Assembly: GCA_964450955.1 (NCBI GenBank)
Contig: CAYVFI010000042.1
Location: 1 to 58,212 of the forward strand
DNA length: 58,212 nt
Direction of reading: 5' to 3'
Origin: CAYNWT01 sp964450955
Lineage (GTDB): Bacteria > Planctomycetota > Planctomycetia > Planctomycetales > Planctomycetaceae
Part shown: in pieces, positions 36,112-44,884 of the stretch
How positions within the stretch are numbered: the stretch's first letter is position 1
Layout of the letters: each line of letters opens with the position of its first letter
Notes under the pieces: model-generated
Told to the model about the DNA's origin: nothing
What the model saw: the letters and a program-made list of their open reading frames with translations, nothing else
The model's database searches: none
Position numbers and translations under genes: made by a program

Positions 36112-37365
36112 ATGTCCAAGTTTCTCCGTGTTGCTTTGCTGTTTATCGTTGCGACAGCCTGCACTCCGAACGTTTCGTCAGCCTGTTGGGCTTTGCCGCT
36201 GCCGTGGCATTGCGGATGGAGCTGGAGCCCGTTTGATCCGTGTGGAGTTTATTCATCAAACTGCAGCAGCGGTCACTGCGGCGTCCGACGCGCGGCGTTG
36301 CTTGGCAACCGGCAAAACAGGCAAGCGTTTCGAGCCAACCGGCGCGGAGCGTTGCTTGCTCGAGTCCGTCAGCGGCAGGCCAATCGCGCTTGCAATCGGT
36401 GTGCTCGGCTACAGCGTTCGCAGTGCAATTGCGGATCTTCGATGATTGGAACCGCGGCGATGTTTGGAGCCGGACTTGGAACAATGGCCGCCGGCCCGGT
36501 TCCCGTGACAACTCAGGTTCCTGTGACGACTTATCGGACAGTGACTGTTGACCGAGGTAGCTATCAGCGTGTTTGGGTTCCCAACATTGTGACTCAGCGG
36601 GTACCACAAACAACCTATCAAAACCGAACGGTCTGGATGAATCAGCCACAGGCCAGTTGTGGCGATTGCGGCGAATCTGGTTTAACGGCGGGGGCGATGC
36701 TGCCTGCGGCTCCTTTGCAGCAAGTACCACTGGGTATTCCAGGTCAGTTGCCGTTGGGTTCGCCGTATAGTGGTTCAACTTTCGGCGGTTCAAACTTTGG
36801 TGGTTCGTACGGCGGAGAAATCCCGTTTGAATCGTCTGTCCCGCTGGCCCCGTCAGTTCCGCTCACACCTGGAACCATTCTTGGACCAACCTCACTGACA
36901 CCGGGCTCAATCCAGCCGACGCCTGAATACGATGGCGTGCCGTATCCACCCCAACCGGCCGCAGCACTTCCGCGACCGATGCGATCTGCATCGACACTCG
37001 GACTGTCCACCGGAATCTACTCTGACGGCATCACAAACTACGACTCAGGATACCAGTCACGCACCGCGCCGTCTTTGCCGGGGCTGTCGATGCCTTCGGG
37101 TTCGACTTACCGTTCAGCGAATGTTGTCGATGACCACGCCGTTGACGCCGATGGATTCGATGACTGGGTGAATGTGGAACCAAGTACGGGTTACCGTTCA
37201 AGCGGAGTGGGTCCGACCTACGAACCGAAACGGTACGAACAGCGTTCAGCTTCCAGAACCAACTCGGCCACACGCAGTGTTGTTCCACGGCGATCATCGT
37301 CCGGCATGTTCTCTCCGGTTCGCCCCGGAACCGGCATCGCCCGCGCCCGATTCACTGGTCGCTAA
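36112..37365 (+). CDS. Secreted low-complexity protein, Pro/Gly/Ser-rich
   Basis: A 417-aa exported protein of unknown function. Start at 36112 gives a signal peptide (FLRVALLFIVATACTPNVSSA). A Cys/Arg/Gln-rich stretch follows (about 45-110). Then comes a repeated-looking segment with VPVTTQVPVTTYRTVTVDRG and VPNIVTQRVPQTTYQNRTV, a pattern often seen in planctomycete surface proteins, and a long Gly/Ser/Pro region (FGGSNFGGSYGG, PLAPSVPLTPG). The tail is basic. A structural cell-surface role is a guess. A REP-like sequence follows two bases after the stop. Confidence 0.75.
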   Translation: MSKFLRVALLFIVATACTPNVSSACWALPLPWHCGWSWSPFDPCGVYSSNCSSGHCGVRRAALLGNRQNRQAFRANRRGALLARVRQRQANRACNRCARLQRSQCNCGSSMIGTAAMFGAGLGTMAAGPVPVTTQVPVTTYRTVTVDRGSYQRVWVPNIVTQRVPQTTYQNRTVWMNQPQASCGDCGESGLTAGAMLPAAPLQQVPLGIPGQLPLGSPYSGSTFGGSNFGGSYGGEIPFESSVPLAPSVPLTPGTILGPTSLTPGSIQPTPEYDGVPYPPQPAAALPRPMRSASTLGLSTGIYSDGITNYDSGYQSRTAPSLPGLSMPSGSTYRSANVVDDHAVDADGFDDWVNVEPSTGYRSSGVGPTYEPKRYEQRSASRTNSATRSVVPRRSSSGMFSPVRPGTGIARARFTGR

Positions 37366-37366
37366 C

Positions 37367-37392
37367 GAACGCCCCGTTCTATCGGATTCCGG
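37367..37392 (+). repeat. REP-like element, diverged copy 3
   Basis: Starts two bases after the TAA stop of the secreted protein gene. A GAACG/CGTTC hairpin is followed by a CGG-ATT-CCGG half, the same layout as the 30-bp repeats at 275-304 and 14484-14513 but with several substitutions. Confidence 0.5.
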
Positions 37393-37472
37393 CAAAGCGT
37401 TGGGATGGCGGTTGGTTGTCGGAACATTGAGACCGGGTGCGCGTGTGTTCTCTGACAGGCTTCTGGTTCAGC

Positions 37473-38339
37473 CTACTGCGGCGCTGTCATTTGATTTGCG
37501 TCGTTGGGAAACATAGCTCTGATACTCTTGCCGTTGGTGGCGGCGACGGCGGCCAGGCTTGCCAGGATTATGGCGCTGACAACGGCTTTTGTTGGGAAAG
37601 TCGCCGGAGCTGTTTTGGCAGTCGCTGCCACGCTAAGGCCAGGCTGTTGGGCCAGCTTTCGTTTCGCCAGACGAGTCACGTAAACTGAAACAACAATCGT
37701 GGCTAGCAGGCCAACCGCCAGCAAACCCCACTCGCCGAGCGTACGTTCTCGTTCTCCCGCGGCCTGACCGGCCGCGTGTCCAAGGTACACATACATGAGT
37801 GTGCCGGGAATCATGGACAGCCAGCTGGTAAGGACGTACGGCCAGAACCGGATTTTTGTCAGGCCGTACAGATAGTTTTGCAGGTTAAACGGAACCGCTG
37901 GCGAAAGCCGCAGTAGCGCAACGATTTTCCAGCCGCCTTCGGATATTGCATCGTCAATCGCGCCAAACTTTGGGTACTCGTTCGCGATCTGTTCAACCTT
38001 GCTGCGCGCTGCATACCTGGCGATCAGAAACGAACACGCCGCTCCAACAACGGATCCGACAGTCACAGCGATGTAACCGGTCCAAAACCCAAACACAGCG
38101 GCGCCAAGAAGCGTTAGAACCGAAGCGGGCAGCATAAGTACCGTCGCGACAATGTAGATTAGCGCGAAGGCGACGGGGCCCCAGGGGCCAAGGTCGGCCA
38201 ACATGCGTTCCAAACTGCCTTTCAAGCTATCCAGTGGCAGCGATCGCAGTAACACGAACACCGATGCAACGGAAATCAGGATGGCAGCGATGCGGATACG
38301 GCGGTACTTCACCGCCGGTGCAGACGAGGTATCGCTCAT
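37473..38339 (-). CDS. TVP38/TMEM64 (VTT/DedA-like) family membrane protein
   Basis: A 288-aa integral membrane protein with about six membrane segments. The VTT domain is marked by ALIYIVATVLMLPASVLTLLGAAVFGFWTG (which carries the re-entrant helix) and the downstream LLRLSPAVPFNLQNYLYGLT segment, typical of TVP38/TMEM64. Family members are linked to lipid scrambling or undecaprenyl-phosphate flipping (DedA relatives). An extra C-terminal hydrophobic segment (about 255-275) is present. The start at 38339 overlaps the ThuA gene stop by 4 bp (ATGA), so the two are coupled. Confidence 0.9.
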   Translation of the reverse strand: MSDTSSAPAVKYRRIRIAAILISVASVFVLLRSLPLDSLKGSLERMLADLGPWGPVAFALIYIVATVLMLPASVLTLLGAAVFGFWTGYIAVTVGSVVGAACSFLIARYAARSKVEQIANEYPKFGAIDDAISEGGWKIVALLRLSPAVPFNLQNYLYGLTKIRFWPYVLTSWLSMIPGTLMYVYLGHAAGQAAGERERTLGEWGLLAVGLLATIVVSVYVTRLAKRKLAQQPGLSVAATAKTAPATFPTKAVVSAIILASLAAVAATNGKSIRAMFPNDANQMTAPQ

Positions 38340-39217
38340 GCGTCTGCTTTCCTGGCTTTGTTCTTTTTCCGAAACTTCGGATCTGGTTTTGGCTTTGGTT
38401 CTTCTTCCCTGATGACAATGGGCTTCCTGCCGGTTCCTTCAAACCCTGCCATCGGTCGTCCCTCACTGTCCAGTTTGCCCACGCACCAAAGTGCTCCACG
38501 AGAAACAACGTCCAGCCAGACATCGGTATTCATCGTTTTATTGTGATGCCCCAAAGACGTTCCGAACACTTTTGCTGTGCCGAACTTGTTGGTCCAGATG
38601 ACGGTGTGATCTTTTCTGGTGTCGGTTCCGTACGCTTTTGCCAGTGGTTCACAGTTTGGCCATGTCTTCTCGATTTTGTAGAGCTCTCCGTTGGGAGATT
38701 TCCATTCAGCCGGGAAGCCTCGCATGATTGGGTGTTGTTTGAGAACCGGCTTCACGGTGACGGAACGCTTGCCTTCGTGGCTGCGGGATGTCACGCCAAT
38801 GAGCTCTCGCCACGATTCGGCTCCCACTGTCGCGGTTCGGTAGCTGTGCAGGGCACAGTGAATGAAGATTGCCGGGACGCCATCGTGGTGGGCGGCCGCG
38901 ATAGACTGGACAAACTTGTCGTCTTTGACAGCCCCGAAGCATTCGTTGTGAACAATCAGGTCGTACTTCTTCGCCCACCCTTTTTCTTTGTAGATAGAAA
39001 CCTTGTGCTTCCGGGCACTGCCGCCTTCGTGCACGACATCCCACGCAATGCTAAGTCGCTGGCTAAGCCCTTCAGTGATGATGCGCTTTTGGTTCTCGTA
39101 GTCGTGGCAACAACCGCCCGTAATCAATAGCCCTTTAAGCCTGGGCGCGTGTTTTGTTTCGGCCTGGGCGAAGGAACAGGATGTCATCAGCAGCAGCAAC
39201 AGGGGCAGCGTTCGCAT
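38336..39217 (-). CDS. Secreted ThuA domain protein
   Basis: A 293-aa exported protein. Start at 39217 is backed by an AAGG site and gives a signal peptide (LPLLLLLMTSCSFAQA). The body is a ThuA (trehalose utilisation-like, class I amidotransferase fold) domain: LLITGGCCHDYENQKRII, YDLIVHNECFG, AIFIHCALHSYR, HPIMRGFP and VFGTSLGHHNKTM. The family occurs widely in planctomycetes in sugar-related clusters; no enzymatic activity is firmly known. The C-terminus is Lys/Pro-rich. Upstream of, and overlapping, the VTT gene. Confidence 0.9.
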   Translation of the reverse strand: MRTLPLLLLLMTSCSFAQAETKHAPRLKGLLITGGCCHDYENQKRIITEGLSQRLSIAWDVVHEGGSARKHKVSIYKEKGWAKKYDLIVHNECFGAVKDDKFVQSIAAAHHDGVPAIFIHCALHSYRTATVGAESWRELIGVTSRSHEGKRSVTVKPVLKQHPIMRGFPAEWKSPNGELYKIEKTWPNCEPLAKAYGTDTRKDHTVIWTNKFGTAKVFGTSLGHHNKTMNTDVWLDVVSRGALWCVGKLDSEGRPMAGFEGTGRKPIVIREEEPKPKPDPKFRKKNKARKADA

Positions 39218-39309
39218 AGTGTACCTTCGTGGAAGTTCACCCCATTCTGGACATGTCTCACCCGTGAAGCAATTCACAGGCGGTTCCAGTTTTCTCGAAG
39301 CGCATAAGA

Positions 39310-39338
39310 AAAGCCTCCGTGGAGACCACGGAGGCTTT
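39310..39338 (-). terminator. Intrinsic terminator of the pilin-like gene
   Basis: Perfect 13-bp arms (39310-39322 and 39326-39338) with a 3-nt loop; on the minus strand the stem is followed by a T-run. About 28 bp after the stop of the minus-strand pilin-like gene. The AT-ends make it work in both directions. Confidence 0.88.
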
Positions 39339-39365
39339 ATGTCTTTACTCTCTGTAAGTTTAAAC

Positions 39366-39722
39366 TTACGGAGCAGGAACTGTGACTGCAGTACCTTCGT
39401 CAACGATGTTCTCGCCTTCGATCGTGATGCAGTTGTCAACGACGTCTGCAGTGTCGCCAGCGTCGTCACAGTAATCTGTCTCGTCAACGTAGTCTGAACC
39501 AGCTGTTGAAGCTGAGTGACCAAGAACGCCAAAGAAGCTATAGCTTTGGTTCAGGTCCTGGATAGCTCCAGCAACGTCAGACATCTCTGAAACGACAGCG
39601 TCTCGGACGGCAGTCATGCCAGCCAGTAGACCGAAAACAACGACGGTTGCGATGAGGATCAGTTCAACCGATACCACGAAGCCGCAATCGTCATCCCACA
39701 ACTTTTGTGCACATGTAGTCAT
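39366..39722 (-). CDS. Small pilin-like protein, planctomycete LWDDDCG type
   Basis: A 118-aa protein. The start at 39722 puts LWDDDCG at 8-14, directly before a hydrophobic helix (FVVSVELILIATVVVFGLLAG). This layout resembles type IVb (Flp) prepilins, which are cut after Gly before a helix with a Glu; here the Glu sits at +6 from the Gly rather than +5. After the helix come an amphipathic region and a C-terminal part rich in Asp/Ser/Thr with two Cys. A GAGAG-type ribosome site precedes the ATG and a strong terminator follows. The 39960-40274 product shares the start motif, so the two are paralogues in divergent orientation. A surface fibre role is inferred. Confidence 0.8.
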   Translation of the reverse strand: MTTCAQKLWDDDCGFVVSVELILIATVVVFGLLAGMTAVRDAVVSEMSDVAGAIQDLNQSYSFFGVLGHSASTAGSDYVDETDYCDDAGDTADVVDNCITIEGENIVDEGTAVTVPAP

Positions 39723-39959
39723 TGGACTCTCTTTCTCTGATTTGTTCGAATTTTGCGGCGGCCCGACCGCGTGAGGGGACAAATCCCCGCTGGTAGCCAA
39801 AAGCTAGGTCAGAGTTGAGGAGCGTGTTGCGGATTACTTGTTCAAAAAAAACAGCATCCGTTCCCAGGGGTGGCTGAACTGACTAACCCTCACAGGCTGG
39901 CCCGCATATTCCAACCCACCCAACTCATTGATTGACACAGGGGGTAGGGAGACGCGGAA

Positions 39960-40274
39960 ATGGCTCTACTTCCCCGACAACATGTGAATGAGAGCCACGC
40001 GATGCTTAAGAAACTTTGGGACGACGACTGTGGAGCGACACTGACAACCGAGCTTGTTCTGCTAAGCACTCTTACCGCTGGCGGTATTCTGACCATGGCC
40101 GATGACATCCGAACAGGGTTCCGCAAGAAGACCCAACAGCTGGTCGCTGCGATCTCGACCGCTGGGGACAACTTCAGCCAGGACCAGATCGCCGGTTGGC
40201 AGTCTGAACGCTTTCAGTGCGTCGTCGTGGCTGACCCCATCGATGAAACAGAACAGCCTGAGCCGGAAATGTAA
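39960..40274 (+). CDS. Second small pilin-like protein, paralogue of the 39366-39722 product
   Basis: A 104-aa protein. The ATG at 39960 has a strong GGGAGA site; an ATG at 40002 would start 5 residues before LWDDDCG and match the paralogue better. LWDDDCG (19-25 from 39960) is followed by a hydrophobic stretch with Glu at +6 (ATLTTELVLLSTLTAGGILTM), then a basic helix and a short acidic tail. It lacks the long Asp-rich C-terminus of its neighbour. The two are divergent over about 240 bp and are likely coregulated. Confidence 0.75.
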   Translation: MALLPRQHVNESHAMLKKLWDDDCGATLTTELVLLSTLTAGGILTMADDIRTGFRKKTQQLVAAISTAGDNFSQDQIAGWQSERFQCVVVADPIDETEQPEPEM

Positions 40275-40350
40275 CCGCCGACCAAAATCGGGCGACCCCG
40301 CTTTTGTTAAATCGATTTGGTTCCCCAGTACGCACGCTTATCGCACGCTT

Positions 40351-41055
40351 CTACGCCTCGCGGGAACCGACGTCAGACGAGACCAGGCCACCATGTCGCG
40401 TGTAGGTCAGTATGAGTCGGACCGGAGTGTTGACCTGGAACTTCTTCAGCACATTTCGCACGTGCTTTTCCGCAGTGCTGACACTGATCACCAGTTGGTA
40501 AGCCAACTGCTTGGTCTGCTGCCCCTCCAGCAGCAGCCAAAACACCTCGACCTCCCTGCCCGTCAGTGTCTGGTACCGCCGCCTGAAGTCAGACTTCCCC
40601 TGGCAACGTTCCCAATGCTGAACGGCCACCTTCAGATACTGCGCGACCTGATCAACGAATGCGTCTGCTTGAACTGGTTTCCCGACAATGTCAATCGCAC
40701 CACACCGCATGGCGTCCGCGCAGCTGGCGTAACTGGCGAGTCCCGTCATGATGACGACTGTGAGATGCGGAGCGATTTCTGTTAGCTGTCGTTGCACCGA
40801 CACACCAGACATCTGGGGCATCGACATATCCAGCAACACACAACCGGGACCCCGAATCAGCCGCGCCGCGTGCAAAAACTCCTTCGGGCACGTGTACGCT
40901 CGAACGGTCGCACCGTGACTCTCCAGGAGGAACTTTGTGGCTTTAACGACCGCCGCGTCATCATCGACCAGGTAAACGGGAGCAAGCGATAAGGAGATCC
41001 CCACGCTGGTTTCCACAGCCGCTCCGGCTGGAACGGTGAATTCGGGACGACTCAT
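40351..41055 (-). CDS. FixJ/NarL-type response regulator (REC plus LuxR HTH)
   Basis: A 234-aa two-component response regulator. Start at 41055; a longer reading adds 20 unlikely residues. REC domain at about 26-140: acidic pair in VYLVDDDAAV, phospho-acceptor Asp in CVLLDMSMPQMSG, and the conserved Lys in VGKPV. LuxR-type HTH at about 160-225: LTGREVEVFWLLLEGQQTKQLAYQL, with VSTAEKHVRNVLKKF as recognition helix. No partner histidine kinase is nearby. It lies between the pilin-like genes and the SDR/hydrolase/monooxygenase trio; a role for either is a guess. Confidence 0.93.
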   Translation of the reverse strand: MSRPEFTVPAGAAVETSVGISLSLAPVYLVDDDAAVVKATKFLLESHGATVRAYTCPKEFLHAARLIRGPGCVLLDMSMPQMSGVSVQRQLTEIAPHLTVVIMTGLASYASCADAMRCGAIDIVGKPVQADAFVDQVAQYLKVAVQHWERCQGKSDFRRRYQTLTGREVEVFWLLLEGQQTKQLAYQLVISVSTAEKHVRNVLKKFQVNTPVRLILTYTRHGGLVSSDVGSREA

Positions 41056-41208
41056 GGATCTACCTACGGGGCCGTTGACTTGGGTAGAACCGAAGCCTAG
41101 CAAGACGCTCGCCAAATGGACACCCCTATTCCTGCAGGCCGGTTGGGTCTGGTCGGACCTCGCGGAAACACTAGACTCCGCCCCAAAACATCAGCACAGA
41201 AATCAGCC

Positions 41209-42168
41209 ATGCAACGGATAGCGATCGTCGGAAGTTCGGGGTTTTACGGACGCGCCCTGATCCGTGAGTTCAGACGCTCTCATCCGGACTCCGTCATTCT
41301 GGGCCTGGACATTGTCCAGCCTTCAGAGGCCGAGCGTCCGGACGAATTTCAAAAGGTGGATGTCCGCGATTCCGCAGTTCAGTCAACGCTTGAGAATTTT
41401 GGACCAGACACGATTGTCCATCTGGCGTTTGTGGTTGACCCCATCAGAGACGATGGCCTGATGCACGACATCAATGTCAATGGCACGAAGAACGTCTTGG
41501 AGGCTGTGACAACAATTCAGCCGGCCCGGTTCCTTCTCTCGTCCAGCGCGACGGCATACGGAGCGTGGCCGGACAATCCGGTTCCTCTGCCGGAAGACAG
41601 CGAACTGCGGGGACGTCCTGAGTACCGGTATTCAAACGACAAAGTCACTGTCGAGAAGCTGCTGGTTGAACTGGCTGACGGGAACCCAAACATCGCAGTC
41701 AGTTGGACGCGGCCAGCTATCATTTATGAAAAAGGCATCAGCAATTACCTGACCAGGTTCATCTCAAAGGGTCCGATTATCGTCCTGCCGGATCGCAACG
41801 ACACCGAAATGCAGTTTGTGCATGCTGACGATGTGGCAAACGCCACGCGACTTATTCTTGAACGCAATGCCATCGGTCCGTTCAATATTGGGCCTGACGA
41901 TTGGTTGACGTTGTCAGAGATGGCCACAATGAGCAAACGCAAAACCATTTCGGTGCCCATGCGAGTCTGCATCATGTTCACAAAGTTCTGGTGGGGATGC
42001 CGATTACCGCTGTACCATTTTCCGCACGCGTTGTGGTACTACATCCGTTACCCGTGGGTCGTGCAGCCAAAACGACTGACCGACGAACTTGGATACACCT
42101 TTAAGTACTCCAGCCGGGAAACGCTGCAACAGCTGTTCGACGACCTCCGGTCAAAACCCTCGAAATGA
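41209..42168 (+). CDS. NAD-dependent epimerase/dehydratase (extended SDR)
   Basis: A 319-aa extended short-chain dehydrogenase/reductase. ATG at 41209 places the NAD-binding GSSGFYGRAL at about 7-16. Downstream: VHLAFVVDP, SSSATAYG with the catalytic Ser region, and the Tyr-x-x-x-Lys pair in YSNDK, followed by the substrate lobe. Such enzymes act on nucleotide sugars or on ketones and alcohols; the substrate is unknown. Its stop overlaps the next start by 4 bp (ATGA), so it opens a tightly coupled three-gene unit with an alpha/beta hydrolase and a Baeyer-Villiger-type monooxygenase. Confidence 0.9.
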   Translation: MQRIAIVGSSGFYGRALIREFRRSHPDSVILGLDIVQPSEAERPDEFQKVDVRDSAVQSTLENFGPDTIVHLAFVVDPIRDDGLMHDINVNGTKNVLEAVTTIQPARFLLSSSATAYGAWPDNPVPLPEDSELRGRPEYRYSNDKVTVEKLLVELADGNPNIAVSWTRPAIIYEKGISNYLTRFISKGPIIVLPDRNDTEMQFVHADDVANATRLILERNAIGPFNIGPDDWLTLSEMATMSKRKTISVPMRVCIMFTKFWWGCRLPLYHFPHALWYYIRYPWVVQPKRLTDELGYTFKYSSRETLQQLFDDLRSKPSK

Positions 42169-43076
42169 TCCAGCATTCGGAAACCACAACCGACACCCAA
42201 CCTCGCCCGCGGTTGTTGTCTGCGGCCGGGCATCAGCTTGCAGCCTTTGAACCAGCCACTGAAGCGACGGGGCCGAACGTCGTTTTCGTACATGGCATCA
42301 CGGGCGATGTGGATTTTTGGACCGACGTCATTCCTGACGAAATTAAAGACGGCATGCGCTGGTCATCCATCAGTTTGCCGGGACACTTTCCGTCCGCAGT
42401 GCCCGATGGGTTTAGTCGGTCAGACGTTGGTTACGACATGTTCGCCAACTGCATTGGTGACGCGATTAAACAGTTGTATCCGAACCAGCGAGTTCATCTG
42501 GTCGGCTGGTCAACAGGCGGCTTTAGTAGTCTGGTGACAGCAGGAAAGTTCCCGGACCTTGTTGCCAGCGTGTCTTCAATAAGCGGATTCGCCCGTGGAA
42601 AATGGGGCAACCGACTTGGCAACATGCAGGCGCTTGCGCGTGCGGGTGCAGTTGGCCGGTTGGTGTTCCGATCGGGAATGCGAGGGATGGCAATTAATCC
42701 TTTTGTTTTTAAAAACATCTTCGCCGGGTTCAGTGCGAATTCCCGGACGGTCAAAGCTGACCCATCGTTTTGTGATTCACTGGAACCACTGCGAGCACGG
42801 TTCTCTCGGCTCGACATGCGTGTCATGAGCCTGCTATTTGCTGGTCTGCACGGAACCGATGCCAGCCCGACAATTCGCAACGTGACTGCGCCCTCGTTGA
42901 TCATTGGTGGCGAAGCCGACCCCATCATTCCGATTAGCGAGACGCGGCACGTCGCATCTTTGGTGCCGGAATCGACATTAGTCGAAGTAGCTGACTGTGG
43001 TCACTTGTTCTTCTGCGAAGCACCCGAAAGAATCTGGCCGCGCATCATCGAATGGATTCGTCAACATCATGACTAA
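42165..43076 (+). CDS. Alpha/beta hydrolase
   Basis: A 303-aa hydrolase. Oxyanion-hole segment VVFVHGITGDVDFW at about 44-57, nucleophile elbow GWSTGG at about 111-116, acid in GGEADPIIP and the catalytic His in DCGHLFF near the C-terminus. No signal peptide. Start overlaps the SDR stop by 4 bp and its stop overlaps the monooxygenase start by 8 bp. In this setting hydrolysis of an ester or lactone made by the Baeyer-Villiger enzyme is a sensible inference. Confidence 0.92.
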   Translation: MIQHSETTTDTQPRPRLLSAAGHQLAAFEPATEATGPNVVFVHGITGDVDFWTDVIPDEIKDGMRWSSISLPGHFPSAVPDGFSRSDVGYDMFANCIGDAIKQLYPNQRVHLVGWSTGGFSSLVTAGKFPDLVASVSSISGFARGKWGNRLGNMQALARAGAVGRLVFRSGMRGMAINPFVFKNIFAGFSANSRTVKADPSFCDSLEPLRARFSRLDMRVMSLLFAGLHGTDASPTIRNVTAPSLIIGGEADPIIPISETRHVASLVPESTLVEVADCGHLFFCEAPERIWPRIIEWIRQHHD

Positions 43077-44541
43077 GGCAACAAACAAACAGACTCCCCG
43101 CGTCGCAATTGCCGGTGCGGGAATGAGCGGCCTGTGCATGGCCATTCAACTTAAGCGCGCAGGGATTGAATCGTTTGTTGTATTCGAAAAATCGGACAGA
43201 GTCGGTGGTACGTGGGCCGACAACACCTATCCGAACGCGGGTTGCGACATTCCATCATTTCTCTATTCGTTTTCCTTCGAACCAAAACTGAACTGGTCGC
43301 GCAAGTTTGCTCGTCAGCCGGAGATCATCGAATACTTCAACCATTGCGCGTCGAAGTATGAAATCAAAAAGCATACTCGGTTCAACACAACCGTCGATCA
43401 AGCAACGTTCAACCAGCAAACCGGCAAGTGGACCATTCACGCCAGCGATGGCACTCAAGAAGAATTCGACTACTTCATCAGTGCAGTCGGTCAACTAAGC
43501 CGGCCGGCGCAACCGAAGTTGCCAGGGTTTGAAAACTTCAAAGGAACCGCGTTCCATTCCGCCAGGTGGGATCATACTTTTGACCCCACCGGAAAGAATG
43601 TTGTGGTTGTTGGTGCAGGTGCGAGCGCAATTCAGTTTGTGGCTGAACTGGCGGAGAAAGCAAAGCGGCTCACGATTTTTCAACGCAGCCCCAACTGGCT
43701 GGCTCCGATTAACAACTACCATTATCCAAAATGGGCTCAGTCGTTGTTCCGCAGTGTCCCGCTGACTGCGAAGCTGCACCGGTTGTGGATCTACCTGGTG
43801 TGTGAAAGCCGCTTTGTTGCATTTCGTCGAGGAGAACCAGCAACGTGGATTTACACGAACTGGCTGAAGTTCAAACTCAAGCGACGACTCAAAGAACCCC
43901 TGCGTTCTCAAATGATGCCCGACTACCCGGCCGGCTGTAAGCGAATTCTACTATCCAGCGATTTCTACGACACCTGCGAACGCGCCAACGTCGACCTGGT
44001 GACGGATTCCATCGCGAAGATCACTGCTGACTCAGTGACGACCACAGACAATTCGTTTGACGCCGATGCAATCGTGTTCGCCACCGGTTTTCAAACCAGC
44101 AACTTACTGGTTCCGATGGAAGTCGTTGGGCGCGACGGCAAACATCTGAAAGATGAATGGAGCAAAAATCCCGGAGCGTACCTGGGCATGCTGGCGCCAG
44201 GGTTCCCCAACTTTTTTGTGCTGTATGGCCCGAACACAAACCTCGGACACAACTCGATTATCTTCATGGCCGAATGCCAGGTAAACTACATCATCAAGTG
44301 CATGCAGTTGGCTCAAAAGAACAACGCAAAGTCAATCGAAGTCAAAGAAACCGAGGCCACGAAGTTCCGTGACATGGTCCAACGACGCCTGAAGAAGACC
44401 GTCTGGAACGCCAACTGCACCAGCTGGTACAAAACCGGCGACGGCATCATGGTCAACAATTGGTGCGGCCCCACGCTGGAATACCGCTGGCGAACTCGAC
44501 GCCCCCACGCCGACCACCTAAAGCTGGAACCGGCCGACTGA
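43069..44541 (+). CDS. Flavin-containing monooxygenase, Baeyer-Villiger type
   Basis: A 490-aa class B flavoprotein. ATG at 43069 overlaps the hydrolase stop. FAD-binding AGAGMSG near residue 14-20, then GGTWADNTYPNAGCDIPS; NADPH-binding VVGAGASA near 181. Between them lies FKGTAFHSARW, which fits the type I Baeyer-Villiger fingerprint FxGxxxHxxxW. Such enzymes insert oxygen next to a ketone to give an ester or lactone, using NADPH and O2. With the SDR (alcohol/ketone) and hydrolase genes upstream, a ketone-to-ester-to-acid route is suggested. The natural substrate cannot be read. Confidence 0.93.
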   Translation: MTKATNKQTPRVAIAGAGMSGLCMAIQLKRAGIESFVVFEKSDRVGGTWADNTYPNAGCDIPSFLYSFSFEPKLNWSRKFARQPEIIEYFNHCASKYEIKKHTRFNTTVDQATFNQQTGKWTIHASDGTQEEFDYFISAVGQLSRPAQPKLPGFENFKGTAFHSARWDHTFDPTGKNVVVVGAGASAIQFVAELAEKAKRLTIFQRSPNWLAPINNYHYPKWAQSLFRSVPLTAKLHRLWIYLVCESRFVAFRRGEPATWIYTNWLKFKLKRRLKEPLRSQMMPDYPAGCKRILLSSDFYDTCERANVDLVTDSIAKITADSVTTTDNSFDADAIVFATGFQTSNLLVPMEVVGRDGKHLKDEWSKNPGAYLGMLAPGFPNFFVLYGPNTNLGHNSIIFMAECQVNYIIKCMQLAQKNNAKSIEVKETEATKFRDMVQRRLKKTVWNANCTSWYKTGDGIMVNNWCGPTLEYRWRTRRPHADHLKLEPAD

Positions 44542-44884
44542 TTCTTGCCTGAATCGTCCCCGTCAAACCAGACCGGAGCCGGATTCCTGCAGACATAATT
44601 ACTCCCGGCAGGATTCGAAAGAGTCCACGGCACGCGGGAAAACGGCAATTCTGATTGCCGGTGTGTTCCCCAGTGTGCAGAGAACCTCAGTTGGCGTCAG
44701 CTTCGAGTGCTGATCGATTCCTGCCCCGATCTATCCAGAGACGCCAAGCACTGGCTCATCTCCCATGGTGATGAGGGCACGCGAGAGAACTGCAGTCGGG
44801 TTGGGGGAGCAAGGGAGTAAGCGTGAGCGACCGGCAATTCTCGGGTCCCGAATAACCCCACCCAACGAAACGGAGAGCAAGCTG
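44542..44884. other. Junction region before the accessory island
   Basis: No credible gene. A hairpin with 7-bp arms (44643-44649 and 44654-44660, CGGCAAT/ATTGCCG) has no T-run. The region marks the change from core metabolic genes to the restriction island, but I see no tRNA, integrase or att-like repeats here. Confidence 0.5.

Noticed and set aside
40102..40785. 227-codon plus-strand frame
   Set aside because: Overlaps the pilin-like gene in another frame and is antisense to the response regulator, whose REC and LuxR motifs are clear.
44643..44660. Terminator after the monooxygenase gene
   Set aside because: The CGGCAAT/ATTGCCG stem folds but lacks a T-run; kept only as a hairpin in the junction region.
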